DNA of 64,000 nt from Erinaceus europaeus (Eukaryota > Chordata > Mammalia > Eulipotyphla > Erinaceidae). Location: assembly GCF_950295315.1 (NCBI RefSeq), contig NC_080175.1, forward strand, positions 66,675,353-66,739,352. The letters are read 5' to 3'. Every line of letters begins with the position of its first letter. Position 1 is the first letter of the stretch. Below the pieces are notes generated by a model. That model was not told the DNA's origin, did not search any database, and was given only the letters and a program-made list of their open reading frames with translations. The position numbers were made by a program, and so were the translations under genes. Positions 33,836 through 44,976 of the stretch are shown one piece after another.

Positions 33836-34117
33836 CCCCGGGAGTCGGGCGGTAGCGCATCGGGTTAAGCGCAGGTGGTGCAAAGCTCAAGGATGGGCCT
33901 AAGGATCCCAGTTCAAGCCCCCGGCTCCCCACCTGCAGGGGAGTCACTTCACAAGCAGTAAAGCAGGTCTGCCAGTGTCTATCTTTCTCTCCCCCCTCTG
34001 TCTTCCCCACCTCTCTACATTTCTCTCTGTCCTATCCAACAACAACGACATCAACCATAACTACAACAATAAAACAACAAGGGCAACAAAAGGGAATAAA
34101 TAAAAAAAAAAAGAAAA
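33836..34117 (+). mobile_element. type 1 SINE inserted in LINE-1
   Basis: Young copy with GGGAGTCGGGCGGTAGCGC head and (A) tail. TSD GAAAAACAAC at 33826-33835 and 34118-34127. Confidence 0.93.
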
Positions 34118-34957
34118 GAAAAACAACTCCCAGAAGGTTTCACTCAGATATGGAATCTAGAGAAGTGATACACATGAACTTGCAAAGATAAACAAACAAA
34201 ATAAAGTAAACAAGTTGTCTCTAAGACTTTGTGAGAACTCTGGTGGTTATTTTTGGACGGGGCACAGAATTTTGGTGGTGGGTGCAGTGTGGAACTATCC
34301 CCTTAGTCCTAAAATCTTTTAAACCACTATTAATAGCAAATGAAAAATGATAAAAACTAATCATTTAAAGAGACAAGAGAGTGGCAGGCAGCAGAGAGGA
34401 AGCAGAGTATGGTCTGCTTAGGAATCTGAGAAAGGCTGGCATCTCAAGAGAGGGGAGAGGCCATACACAGACAGTGAAAATCTACAGCCTTGTAGCCAGA
34501 AACATGAACTAGGGGAGGCTCATCATCTCTTCGAGGGCTGTCTTTATGTTTCTAAATATTTACACGACTCTAAAGTTTTCCATGGATAGTATGTTTATCT
34601 CCTTTTGGAAGGCAGAACTTACAGAAGCACTTCCTAACCTCTTGGAAGCCTTAGCCAGAGTCAATATTTAACCAACCTTTGAAATTCAGGACCCAGCCTC
34701 TTCCTGAAGGTTGTATGCTCAGTGCTTTGAGGGAATTAAGAACATCTGTCAGGAGAACTAACTGATGCTGAGTCAAGACAAAAACTGAAAGGACAAGCAT
34801 ATTTTGCAGCAATGCTCTGGATTAGTGATTCTGCTTCTAGAACAACACATTACTTTCGCACTTAAAAAAAAACGCAACGCAATGCAGTTTGTTTCCGAAT
34901 GTCCTCTTTTAGCATACTTATTATCTGTTGCCACTAACTTAAGTTATCAAGAATGAA

Positions 34958-35310
34958 ATAGCAAGTATGGCATCATGTTAAATGAAATAAACCAAAAAAA
35001 GGACAAATACTGGATGAGGCACCCGCAGATGTAGCTTAGAAAAAAAGGACAGAAAGAGAAAACACTAAGTGAAACCTGGACCAAGTCTGGAATATTGCAC
35101 CAAAGCAAAGGATTCTGGGGAAGGAGGGTGGACAGAAGGTTGGGGGGTGGGGTAGTTTGGAGTCCTGATGCAGGGTGGTGGAAAAGAAGCCAACTTGGGG
35201 GTGAGAGTGTTTTATAGATGAGAAACTGAGATGGGAGTTATACCCATGTTTCAACCACTGTACTATAAACCATTCATATTCCAATACAACAATAAAAGGG
35301 GGAAATAAAT
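34958..35310 (+). mobile_element. LINE-1 3' end
   Basis: GGCATCATGTTAAATGAAAT, GAAACCTGGACCAAGTCTGG and TATAAACCATTCATATTCC. Same subfamily as 29218-29520. Confidence 0.75.
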
Positions 35311-35552
35311 ACAGGCTAAAAATATAGGTATGCATAAGTACAGTTAAACATATCACAAGATAATACTGCCAGGAGACAGACAAAGGCTATGTGACCAAGT
35401 CATAGGCTATAGAAAAATGGATCATGAGTTCACGGAGACAACAAAGCAGAACATCCCAACAAGGATGTGCTGAAGCCAAGTGCCTGGTGTTTCTCTGCAG
35501 AATCATTTGACCACAGAGTCTTCAACCCTGACACGTGCAATTAAAAAAAAAA

Positions 35553-35850
35553 GTTTTATTGGTGGGTTAGTGGCTACCAGTAGAGTCTTTAATACATAGG
35601 CACAGCCTCTCATCTCCCCTTGACTGGTGGCTAGGAGATACAATAGGACTCCAACTTCCCTTCATACTGTTCTTCTCCCTCCTTCCCCAGAGTTCATTGC
35701 CTTGATGCAATACACCACACTCAGTCCAAGTTTCAGCTTATGTTTTCCCTTATTTATTATAGGGCATTGGTCTTTCTCTTTCTGGCTTGCCTCACTTAAC
35801 ATGATGCCTTTGAGTTCTGTCACCACCCATGAGGAAAGGCACCCCTGATA
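35553..35850 (-). mobile_element. LINE-1 3' end, reverse
   Basis: TTTCTGGCTTGCCTCACTTA and ACATGATGCCTTTGAGTTC are the complement of the ORF2 end / 3'UTR start. The T-run at 35544-35555 marks the poly-A side. Confidence 0.75.
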
Positions 35851-36129
35851 GTCTAGCTTTCAGTACCCCTGGCCCTGGGATGACAATAATCAAGAAAGTG
35901 TCACCTACGGGACAGCCAAGCCAGCTGCAGTACTTAGATACACAGTCTCAGAAATGCAATAGACTAAGCAAGGAAATTATGGAACTATAGCCTAATAAAA
36001 GCCTAAATCCCCAGCATCAACTAACCCTGCTGGAGTTTCATCAGCAATCTGGGATTTAATTCCTGCTGCCTTTCCTTCTGGTTTGCAACTGTAACCTCTT
36101 CTCCATTTAAAGAGCAGTCTTCTTCATGA

Positions 36130-36539
36130 AAACATTAATTAAAGGGACATATGCATCTGTATGTTCATAGCCACATTATTCACAATAGCCAAAGAATGGA
36201 AGTAGCCTAAGTGCCCATCAACAGATGACTGGGTAAGGAAGCTAAAGGATATATACTCCATGGAATACTACTCTGCAATCAAAAAAGATATGGTGTCCTT
36301 TGGGACTAAATGGCTAGAAGTGGAGGTAGTGATGCTCAATGAAGTAAGTAACTGCATGGTTTCACTCCTATGTGGCATCTAGAGAACTAAAACATATGAG
36401 CTTTCAGAAGATGAGGAGGAGGAAGAAACCAAACTGACCCTATGACTTTGTGAGAATTATGGTAATTGGGGAGGGGGATCAGAACATTGGTGGTGGATGT
36501 AGTATGGAAGTATACCCTTGCAGTCTTATAAACCATTAA

Positions 36540-36541
<2 letters not shown>
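36130..36541 (+). mobile_element. LINE-1 ORF2 end and 3'UTR
   Basis: CACATTATTCACAATAGCC, GTGCCCATCAACAGATGAC and ATACTCCATGGAATACTAC are ORF2 C-terminal sequence. It then runs to TATAAACCATTAACTAC, where the (AC)n array starts in place of a plain poly-A tail. Confidence 0.85.
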
Positions 36542-36589
<48 letters not shown>

Positions 36590-36649
36590 GCGCGCGCACA
36601 CACACACGCACACACACACACACACACACATACACACACACGCACACAC
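36542..36649. repeat. (AC)n microsatellite with (CG)n core, UG repeat in the transcript
   Basis: A 108-bp alternating purine-pyrimidine run with a CGCGCGCGCG core near 36587-36598. It starts at the LINE-1 tail and ends 31 bp from exon 36681-36865. The TNIK pre-mRNA reads it as (UG)n just downstream of the 5' splice site. Confidence 0.96.
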
Positions 36650-36680
36650 TGTCTCTCTCTCTTTAAAGCAATCTCCTTAC

Positions 36681-36865
36681 ATCAGCCTGGGGATGTCACT
36701 GACGGCCACTGTCCCATCCTGTGTCTCACTCTCTCCATCTTCCTCTTCTTCGTCACTGCTGTCTGACTCCTCGCTAGAGGAGGAATAGTCAGTCACCTTC
36801 TTCAGCGGGCGGTTCGTCTCTTCAATCCGGAGTTCTCTTAGCTCTTTGGCCAATGCTGTCAGATC
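36681..36865 (-). CDS. TNIK: TNIK acidic/serine linker exon (residues about 803-864)
   Basis: The exon encodes [20 protein letters not shown], then [20 protein letters not shown], then [20 protein letters not shown] and Leu, plus two bases of Ile. The [12 protein letters not shown] helix followed by [10 protein letters not shown] is a hallmark of TNIK/MINK1/MAP4K4. The Ser/Glu-rich run is a typical acidophilic-kinase (CK2-like) substrate (inference). The donor GTAAGG lies 31 nt before a 108-bp microsatellite that reads (UG)n in the transcript. A complementary (CA)n lies upstream of the acceptor. Confidence 0.97.
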
Positions 36866-37152
36866 CTGCAAAAGAAAGGTTTGTTGGGGACAGATGAGTG
36901 GCAGACAGGATCAGAGCCCTACCTCTCAGCAAATCCGAGCTCCCGCTTAAGCAACGAGAAGAAAAAAAAAAAGAAAAAAAAGAAGCTCTAGCTAGAACTC
37001 TTACAGAGTCACTATATGGAACTGAGGGAACGATGTTTGCAGCACGTAGAAACTAGAAAAGAAAGATGAAGGAAATTCAAACTTTCATTACAACCAATTG
37101 CAAGGCTGAGACTATTCAGTTCTGAACACGTCAGCATGTGTCCACACATACA

Positions 37153-37180
37153 GTGTATGTGTGTGTGTGTGTGTGTGTGA

Positions 37181-37228
<48 letters not shown>
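37153..37228. repeat. (GT)n microsatellite, CA repeat in the transcript
   Basis: A 76-bp run about 290 bp upstream (in the gene's sense) of the acceptor of exon 36681-36865. It is complementary to the array at 36542-36649. Confidence 0.96.
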
Positions 37229-40200
37229 ACACATGGGTATGAGCATTGGCTTCTCACGTAACTTTGGGAAAGTGAAGTGGGTCCCTCTCAGAGCTGATGG
37301 GAAATCACATGGGGTCAAAAATTGTTCCCCAGGATTCTGGGGTTCCTGCCCAAGCCACAGCACAGCTTTTCCCCTCTCACGGTGGCTACTGTGCCAAAAA
37401 CTGGGTATCCGTTACAGAACAAAGCAATCCCCAAGGTCCCAGCTACTACAAAGATTCATCCGGTGTCCACACTGCCCAGGGAGCAGAGATACCACACCGA
37501 ATAATCCCCCCACCCACCCAGGGATCATAAACACAGAACTGAGTTAGTCAACAGGAACAAAAGGAAAAAGGAAAGGAAGACATGAAGGTAGGGAGGCAGG
37601 AATGGAGGAGAGAAGGAAGGAAAAAAGGATCTCTCTTCTTGAATGATAGGTATCTTGTTTCCTTTTATTTTACATGGCAGTCACCTGGCAGAAATCCTGG
37701 TGAAGAATCTAGACATGGATGTGCCAGCAGCAAGAGGAGGAACCTGCCTCTCGGTTGCCCATGAGGATGATGGATCCGAGACCCTCGTGGAGGTGATGGT
37801 GTGGCAGTGAGTCACCAGGCACAGTGCAGGCAGTGTGTGGAGACCTGCCTGCCTCTCTGGTAGTTCATGCTGTCAGAGCAGTGCAGAGGGAAGCAATTCT
37901 GCAAAAGCATGACTGCTGGCGTCCGCTGGGGTGAGCTGCCCATGGCATACAGCATGCAAGGGGGTGGGGGGAAGCAACTGGACGTCAATCTTACCATTTC
38001 TCCCTACATTAGTGACCCGTGTGGGAGTCAGAGCGGTCAGTGAGAAACAGGGATCAGGGAGAGAGACACTCATTGAAAGATACTGACAGCTCACAAGTCT
38101 CCTGGCCATATTCTCTCTTTATTGCAGTCCAGAAAGGTATCTGCCCCATGCCTAATGCAGCCTGAGAGCAGAAGAGGTGACCTAAACAATTAGGTGACAC
38201 TCTATACTAGCGAGCTGGAGAGAAATCGTGACAACTGTGTGTGCCTCAGTTATCATTGTGGTTTTTATTTTAAGAAAACCAAGAGTCACCATGTTCCTTT
38301 GCCAGAGAGGACTAAAAGACATGCTTCAAATCTGTTTGGTTGAAAGATTTAGTCGGCTCAACGTGTGAAACGAAGGAATCGTTTTCCCTTAATTTCATAG
38401 AGAAAGCAACAGTGACTTCTAAATTTGTTCTGAAATGACTGGCATTTCAAAAAGAAATGCTTTTGGAAAATTCAAATTGTGTCTTTCCCACTCAAACAGG
38501 CTTTGGGGGCTTTCACACACCTGTTCACATGCATGGCTTGATCTCAGTGTGTTTATCTGCCGCACCATGAGAATGAAAGGAGACTTGTGTGAAAAGACTC
38601 CCCAGTGTTTAGACATGATTTGTACTGCTCAGCAGAGAAGAAAAATTACCACACAGCTAGGATTTTATGCAAATTTAGCTTGAGTTCCTTGGCAATGGGA
38701 CAAAATAGAAAAAGCAATAGCTGTGTTTCAATCTTTCTTTTTAAGTCTAGTTTTGCTTTGTTTTTAGATTTCTTATTACTTTTAAGAATTACTCTTAACA
38801 AGCCAGTGCTCATGTTTACCAAACTGAGAAGAAAGTGGAGGCATGCTATATAGCCTTCAGCACACTGGGAAAAACATATTATAGATAGTTGTTAGGCTAT
38901 GAATGGAAAAATAGATTATAATCTTCTAAGTCAAATACTAACAAATTAGGTAAACTTTTTTTTTTTTACTTTGCCATCTATATATTTATGATCATATTAG
39001 GTCTATATTAGGCCTCACCAAAAGATATAACTAGCATTTAAAACATTATTTATCACTAAAATACATTTTATTATAGTTTAAAGAGATAATATGGTTTAAA
39101 ATATTTATAATGTCAATAATTCTGGTTAAATTATACTAGGTATGTTTTATTGATGTTAATAATATAATCCCCCCATGAATTGATTTCCTTATCTCAGATA
39201 TCTGAAGAGAAGACAAAGGAAATTAAAAAAAAAAAAAAGACTGTTTAAGATATTTATCTGGCCCCAAGTCCATTGATTCAAAAAAAACTTTAATTTGCTG
39301 AGGCAACTTGAAATTTTCTAAATACTGTATTTAGGAACATTTTTAAAGACTGGATCTGCTTTATAATTTAACTGAATTTTTTGTTTCTTTCTTTTAAGGT
39401 AGTTTTCCTGAAACGTTAGCAGTAATTTCAAACTGCTCTTAAGTTTGGTTGGCAAAAGTTTGGAGAAAACTTTTGGATAAATAACTCCAAGGTAATAGTA
39501 ATAGTAACGATAGTACTAATTCAAAACTAATACCCCCAGTAACAGAAAATTAATCTTTCATTGCCAGTAGTCTATACATTTAAGCTGATGTTTTGTTCCT
39601 TATTCTTGAAGTCTGGAAAAATTTACACTAAACAAAATTATAAGGAATGGATGTGATCTAAAAAGGACGCCAGTGAATTCAGACCGATTTTCATACATTT
39701 TATTTTCTGACAATACCAATTTTCTCCATGTAATGAGTTTTGTGGTAAATTATTGCTTGTCTGTCTCAAGCCTGGAGCTAAAAAGTATTAAAAAGGGGTG
39801 GGGGAGAAATGCTATTGAGCATGAAAATGTACAACTGAAAATGGAATATGGTAAAAGGGTAAGTAAGCTTTTCTGACTATGGGGGTGAGTGTGAAGATGG
39901 TTTGAAAGGCTCTTACCCAGAAGTTTCTTGGGTCTAACATTTTTTGGAATCAAACTGATATGATTATTCACTAAGAAAACCTTATTGAAAGTGACAGAAA
40001 TACCTCACCTAAGAAAGAATGTCTCTTAGGTCTCTAAAAACAACAATATTTATTCAAATCTTAGCTCAATTTTTGGACTCTTAAAAATTTAAAAGTTGGT
40101 CTTTATATATTAAAATCATTTATTTCCTTTTTTATGGGAATCTAGATATTACTTTGGGAAGTCACTTAATTTCAATATCACCATCTAAGAAAAAAAAACT

Positions 40201-41077
40201 GGATTTAGATAATTAGTACTGACTGAATTTTGTCACATCAGTGGTTGCGCTCTTGGATTTTTCAGATTTTTATATACTAATTAAAAACTGGTGATAAAGC
40301 CAATGCTTGTTCTTGTGGCTAGTCTTTAAGCCATCTATTTAAATATACAGCCGTCAAAAGGACATTTCTTTTTAGAGACTGTACTAAATAACCACAGACT
40401 AGACTGCACAAACTCATCTTCATTTAGAAGGGACACAAAGTGAATGAAATCCAAGACTGATGTATATGAAAAAAAAAAAAACAAAAAACAAAAAACACAA
40501 CATTAATTTAGTAACAGGTGCAGAGCTGAGCTTCCCTAAGAGGTGCCTTTTGAGCAGGCAGATAATTTCCAGTTGAAATGAAGGCTTGAGAAAAATGCTT
40601 GTTACCTTAGCCTCCATTACTTCAAGAACTGAGCTAGCAAGAGCTGTGCCAGGGAGGAGGCCATCGCCCCAGAGAACTACACCACAGTGGAATTCACCTC
40701 GCAGCATTCATTAATTAAAATTCTTCTTGTTCCCATTGTTCTCCGCAAGGTACAGCAAGAACCTGATTCCTAAACACGTGATGTTTTTCATCTTCCCCTA
40801 AATTGTCTTCCTTTCCCTTGAAATCTTAAACCTTTACTCCCTTCTTCTCAGTTCAGAAAGACAGACAGATACCTATGCCTATCCATCTCTACATTGCTTT
40901 GGCATCCTTCTGTCTGCATAGATTCTCTGAAGATATGTACTTAAATTTTTCTCTTTTCAAACTGTCTAATGTCAGTTTGATGATTTAACAGCCTAGAAGA
41001 ATTGAAGGTGGGAGACATAAGAAACTAACTGTACGAGATGGCACATTTACACAGAATTTTAAGACTTTCCAATCCCA

Positions 41078-41207
41078 GGGAGACAGCACAAAGGTTCTTC
41101 AAAAACTCTTTTATGCCTGAGGCACTAAAAGTCCCAGGTTTAATCCTCAGCACCACCACAAGTCAGAGCTTAACAGTGCTTTGGGGGGAAAAAAGAAAAA
41201 AAAAACT
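41078..41207 (+). mobile_element. type 3 SINE
   Basis: GGGAGACAGCACAAAGGTTC head, CCCAGGTTTAATCCTCAGC box and a CACAAGTCAGAGCTTAACAG end before A-rich sequence. Confidence 0.72.
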
Positions 41208-42546
41208 GTATAAGTCCACACCATCTAAATGGCAAATCAGCCATCCAAGACTGAAAAGCTACTGAAAGCTAGGAATAGGGAGGGAGGAAGGTGTGGTTCC
41301 AGGGGTCTTAGCTGTGGTACTATTAGTAGGATGTTTCTTTATAGCGGGTAGGTCTCCTGTACATTGCTAGAGTTGAACTACCTCTTTGTTCTACCCTCTG
41401 TGTGTGGCACTGGTTCCCAGTTATGATTCATGATGACCAAAACAGGCTCCACACTTTTCACCAATGTCTCCTAAAGGGATGGGAGGGGAGGAATCATCTT
41501 TGGTTGATGGACACTGGGTTAGACAGAACTAAGAAGTTTCACATTCTGAGTGGTTCACATAAGTAAGAGTCAAGGAGTAATGTTAGTAGAAGTACTTGGA
41601 GTGGCTTTCTCCCAACTAAATACAGCCTCAGAGATCTTGCTGCAGTCCTCACCTCCTCAGTTACTTACAACACTTCTACCCCTGCTGCCCACCTCATGGT
41701 TACCCAGAGGGCTGGAGTACACTAAACCAAAGAAGACAATTTATTTTTCAAAGTCTAAAATAGCCTGGGTAAACTGAACAAAAATTCCTAAGAGCCCTTT
41801 TATTTATGGTAGCCTGTTTCTGGATGCATGGATGGTCACTGAGTTGTGCTTTTCAACCCTCCTAACTACCCCCCCCCCACCATTTTATCAGCAGCTACTG
41901 TACCCAAATACCACTCTCTACCTTGTATATGTTCGGGAGGAAACTGATAGAAGGTGTGAACATCCCCATGCTGACTATTCTGAGGGGAAGGGGGCCGGGC
42001 TCCAGGGCAGAGCACTGAAGCACACCTCCTTGTCCTTTCTGAGCTGCTCATGCACAGTCGATTATGAGTAAACTTCCCATGACCCCAGGGACCAGATGGC
42101 CAGGTAGCCATGTTTCTGAAGAGCCAAGGTCCTTCGCAAAGTCCCCTGCATAGAAGCATGTGTTCCCACCTGCTGAGGCAGGTCCATGCCTGAGGTCACA
42201 CCTGAGCAGTGAGCTCAGGTCCTGGCCTCACACAGCTCGGATGCCACAGCACATTCTTCACACATGCTCTGTGTGCGTATGGGCCTCGTGTGATGCTGCA
42301 CAACCTGTGGATAAGGCAGGGCCAGTGTTTCTACCCCACCAGAAAGACTATGAGGCTGGTCCCAGCCAGTGATTTATTGGGGGGGGGGGGGAGACTGGAC
42401 TACGAAGGCAGCTTATTAACCCCAAAGTCAGTGCTTTTTCTGTATTAGCTCACAAAAATGGTGCTCTCAGAGCCACAGCCCAAAATCCAGAATGGTGGGC
42501 AGGCTCCACAGTCCATGCACTCAGGCCTCTGCAAGGGCTGGCTCAT

Positions 42547-42581
<35 letters not shown>

Positions 42582-42594
42582 GAAAAGAAAAGAA

Positions 42595-42626
<32 letters not shown>

Positions 42627-42628
42627 AA
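42547..42628. repeat. (AAAAG)n/(AAAG)n microsatellite
   Basis: Poly-A, then about eight AAAAG units, then about eight AAAG units: a purine-only run. Confidence 0.95.
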
Positions 42629-43027
42629 ATCAACCAAACAAAACAAAGCTCTATGAGGCTGTACTCATGCAGGTCTGACAAACATCAGGGAGGCAGTCAT
42701 CCTTCTTAACAAGGCACCTAAGATTGACAAAGCCATCAATTTTCCTAATGGCAAACTGTCTCCACAGATAAGGAAACAGAGTTACTTCACTCGCCAGGAT
42801 TCATTAACTACAGTCAATGCCGCTGCTGATGCTTTAGTTAATGCCCCGCAAAATTAATCGCACAATACTGGGCCGGTCCTTGTTCACAGCCCACACGCCA
42901 TCAGTTTGGAGCACTGTCTCTTTCCTTTGTGAGTCGGGCTGCTGAGAGCCATCCTCCAGCAAGGCCAGCCAGGGCAGGGAAGGCTTTGCTGCTGGAAGGG
43001 GCTGAAACGAGAAACTGTGCCAATCTA

Positions 43028-43250
43028 TAGTCAGGCAGAGCACTCATGTGACCATGCATGTGGACCCGGGTTCAAGCCCTTGGTCCCCACCTGTAGGGGG
43101 GAGATTGACGAATAGTGAAATGGTGCTGCAGGTGTCTCTCATTCTCTTTCCCCTTCTCTCACCTTCTATTTTTCATTTTATGAAAAAATGGCTGCCAGGA
43201 ATGGTGTAGACACACAGGCAGCAAACCCCATCAATACCAAGTGACAATAA
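43028..43250 (+). mobile_element. type 2 SINE
   Basis: GACCCGGGTTCAAGCCCTTGG box, CT-rich body and GGCTGCCAGGAATGGTGTAG distal module. It lies 230 bp downstream (in the transcript) of the microexon. Confidence 0.8.
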
Positions 43251-43479
43251 TCATAATAACAGTAAGGCACTAGGGTTCCTACTTAGCCAGCAGAACACCA
43301 CACTATGACCCCTGAACTGAGAAGGAGGGTGGCAGAATGGTTTCTGCTGGGGGTCCTCTCCTAGCAGATCAGCCTGGGAGTGAGCTTTCACGGGCTACCT
43401 CTCTCAACAACAGCTTCCAGAAACCAGCTTTTGGATTTACATTTTGTGAAAACCATGACCAAGCAAAGGTAATACTAAC

Positions 43480-43503
43480 CTCATCTATCGCTTTCTTGTA
43501 GCT
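43480..43503 (-). CDS. TNIK: TNIK 24-nt microexon SYKKAIDE (residues 795-802)
   Basis: This exon of eight codons (SYKKAIDE) is in phase 0/0, so skipping it keeps the frame. The acceptor is TTCTCTCAG and the donor GTTAGT, with T at +3, a weaker donor than its neighbours. It matches the 8-residue optional module known in human TNIK isoforms (residues 795-802, recalled). A TGC motif lies about 28 nt upstream of the exon in the transcript (43531-43533), the kind of site used by the neural microexon regulator SRRM4 (inference). Confidence 0.95.
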
Positions 43504-43809
43504 CTGAGAGAAGAGGAACACAATCCGGAAGCATCCATAGGTGGAGGATATGTCAGAGGAAAGGCAGCAAGTAAGACACAGAGAGGAGATTGTTAGCATA
43601 GAGGCCAGTGAAGGCTGAGGGTAAGGAGACCCCACCTGGGAGGCTGTGGTTCCCTTCTCACACCCCCCAGTCATGTGTGAAAACACAGGATCCACGGGAA
43701 AGACTGTCTTTTCCATTTATTTCCTAGACAAGAGTTTCTGGAATTTTAAATGAAGCAAGAAAAATCACAAATGGATGTCCCCCTTCCCAGTGTCAGCCCC
43801 TGTACTTTT

Positions 43810-44096
43810 AAAAAATATTTTATATTTATTTATTTATTTATTTTTCCCTTTTGTTGCCCTTGTTTTTTATTTTTGTTGTTATTGATGTCGTCATTGTTAG
43901 ATAGGACAGAAAGAAATGGAGAGAGGAGGAGAGGACAGAGAGGGGGAGAGAAAGACAGATACCTGCAGACCTACTTCACTGCATGCAAAGCAACTCCCCT
44001 GCAGGTGGGTACCCTGGGGCTCAAACTGGGTTCCTTACGCAGGTCCTTGTGCTTCACCATGTGCACTTAACCTGCTGCGCTACCACCAGACTCCCC
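43810..44096 (-). mobile_element. type 1 SINE
   Basis: TTTTGTTGCCCTTGTTTTTTA tail, GATAGGACAGAAAGAAATGG body and CTGCTGCGCTACCACC head end. The flanks CTGTACTTTTA and CTGTACTCTTA suggest a TSD. It lies 307 bp upstream of the microexon in the transcript. Confidence 0.88.
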
Positions 44097-44446
44097 AGGC
44101 CTCTGTACTCTTATCTGCTGCTGCTTTCTGGCAACTTGGAGTCTGCTATGTCAGATTGATGAAGGAAGCTAGATCTCATGTTATTAGATCCCTTCAGGTA
44201 GTACTTGATCAAATGTGGGTGCTGACGGAATAGCCCAGAGAAGCACAGAAAATAGCAGAGAAGCCACAGTGTTGATTTACAGGGAAAAGAATATGGAGGC
44301 TGGGCTGAATAATGGAGAGAAACTCAGAAAGAGCCTGAATTTTCTGATGAGTTTCAGTATGTTTTTGCCAAAGCCGCTGAGTGGAAATTATGGAGGGAAA
44401 AAAATAGGTTCTCTTGCTCATTTATTCTCTAAAACAGCAGTAGTGG

Positions 44447-44660
44447 GGCTGGGTGGTGGTGCACCTGGTTGAGCACACACAGTACATGCACAAGGACCAG
44501 GGTTCAAGCCCCCATTCTCCATCTGCAGGGAGGAAGCTTCACAAGGGGTGAAGCAGTTCTACAGGTATCTTTCGGTCTCTCTTTCTGTCTCCCTTCTCAA
44601 TTTCCCTCTGACCTATCAAATAAATGAAATAGATAAAATAAAAAATGATAAAAAATGATC
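44447..44660 (+). mobile_element. type 2 SINE
   Basis: Well preserved head GGGGCTGGGTGGTGGTGCAC and an AAATAAATGAAATAGATAAA end. Confidence 0.88.
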
Positions 44661-44878
44661 ATGAAACGGTGATAGCAAACAGCCAGGTGGGGTGAGGGGG
44701 CAGATGAGGACTCCAGGATCTGCTCAGTTCTTTGTGGGTTAGATGTGACTTCTTTCTGGATGCTTCTAGAATCAGTTCTTATTTATCTCAACAATTTCTG
44801 TCTCATGAATGTGTCCTCAACTCCCCTAGGCATCTCTGGTGAAGTAAGGGTTTAGGCTCCCTGACAGAAAGCACTCAC

Positions 44879-44976
44879 GGCTGGCCGACCGGGCCTCGTA
44901 ATATCCCTGGACTCCTCCGGTTTCACCTTGGAAGGTTCGTGAGGGAGCACGGGGGACCCCTCAGACTTGCTGTTTG
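44879..44976 (-). CDS. TNIK: TNIK linker exon (residues about 762-794)
   Basis: The exon completes Ala (G|CA) and reads NSKSEGSPVLPHEPSKVKPE then ESRDITRPGRPA, ending in phase 0 at the donor GTGAGT. The acceptor is TCTCTAG. SKSEGSPVLPHEP is a Nck/SH3-type proline-containing linker motif region shared across the family (established for the linker, not tested here). The exon runs in phase either into the microexon or, if that is skipped, into 36681-36865. Confidence 0.96.

Larger units (their letters stand above)
33100..34360 (+). mobile_element. twin-primed LINE-1 carrying two nested SINEs
   Basis: The left part (to about 33765) is ORF2 on the minus strand. The right part (from about 33766) is the end of ORF2 and the 3'UTR on the plus strand, ending TTTAAACCACTATTAATAG. 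The join falls where the upstream end of the inverted piece meets the downstream piece, as twin priming predicts. Imperfect flanking repeats (GACAGGAGAGAGT and GACAAGAGAGT) may be the TSD. Confidence 0.75.
22701..36680 (-). other. longest TNIK intron, 14 kb
   Basis: A dense layered set of insertions: LINE-1 within LINE-1 (23764-25513), an LTR within LINE-1 (27855-29215), SINEs within LINE-1 (about 33100-34360) and many SINEs. Unique-looking parts are about 25780-26490, 27310-27850, 29530-30770, 32050-33090 and 34370-34950. No second gene was found. Confidence 0.75.
36866..43479 (-). other. TNIK intron with a repeat-free core
   Basis: A 6.6-kb intron. Apart from a (GT)n array, one type 3 SINE and an (AAAG)n array it is almost free of repeats. 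38100-41050 is strongly AT-rich with no transposon I can recognise. Its ORFs are short and patternless. Confidence 0.7.
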
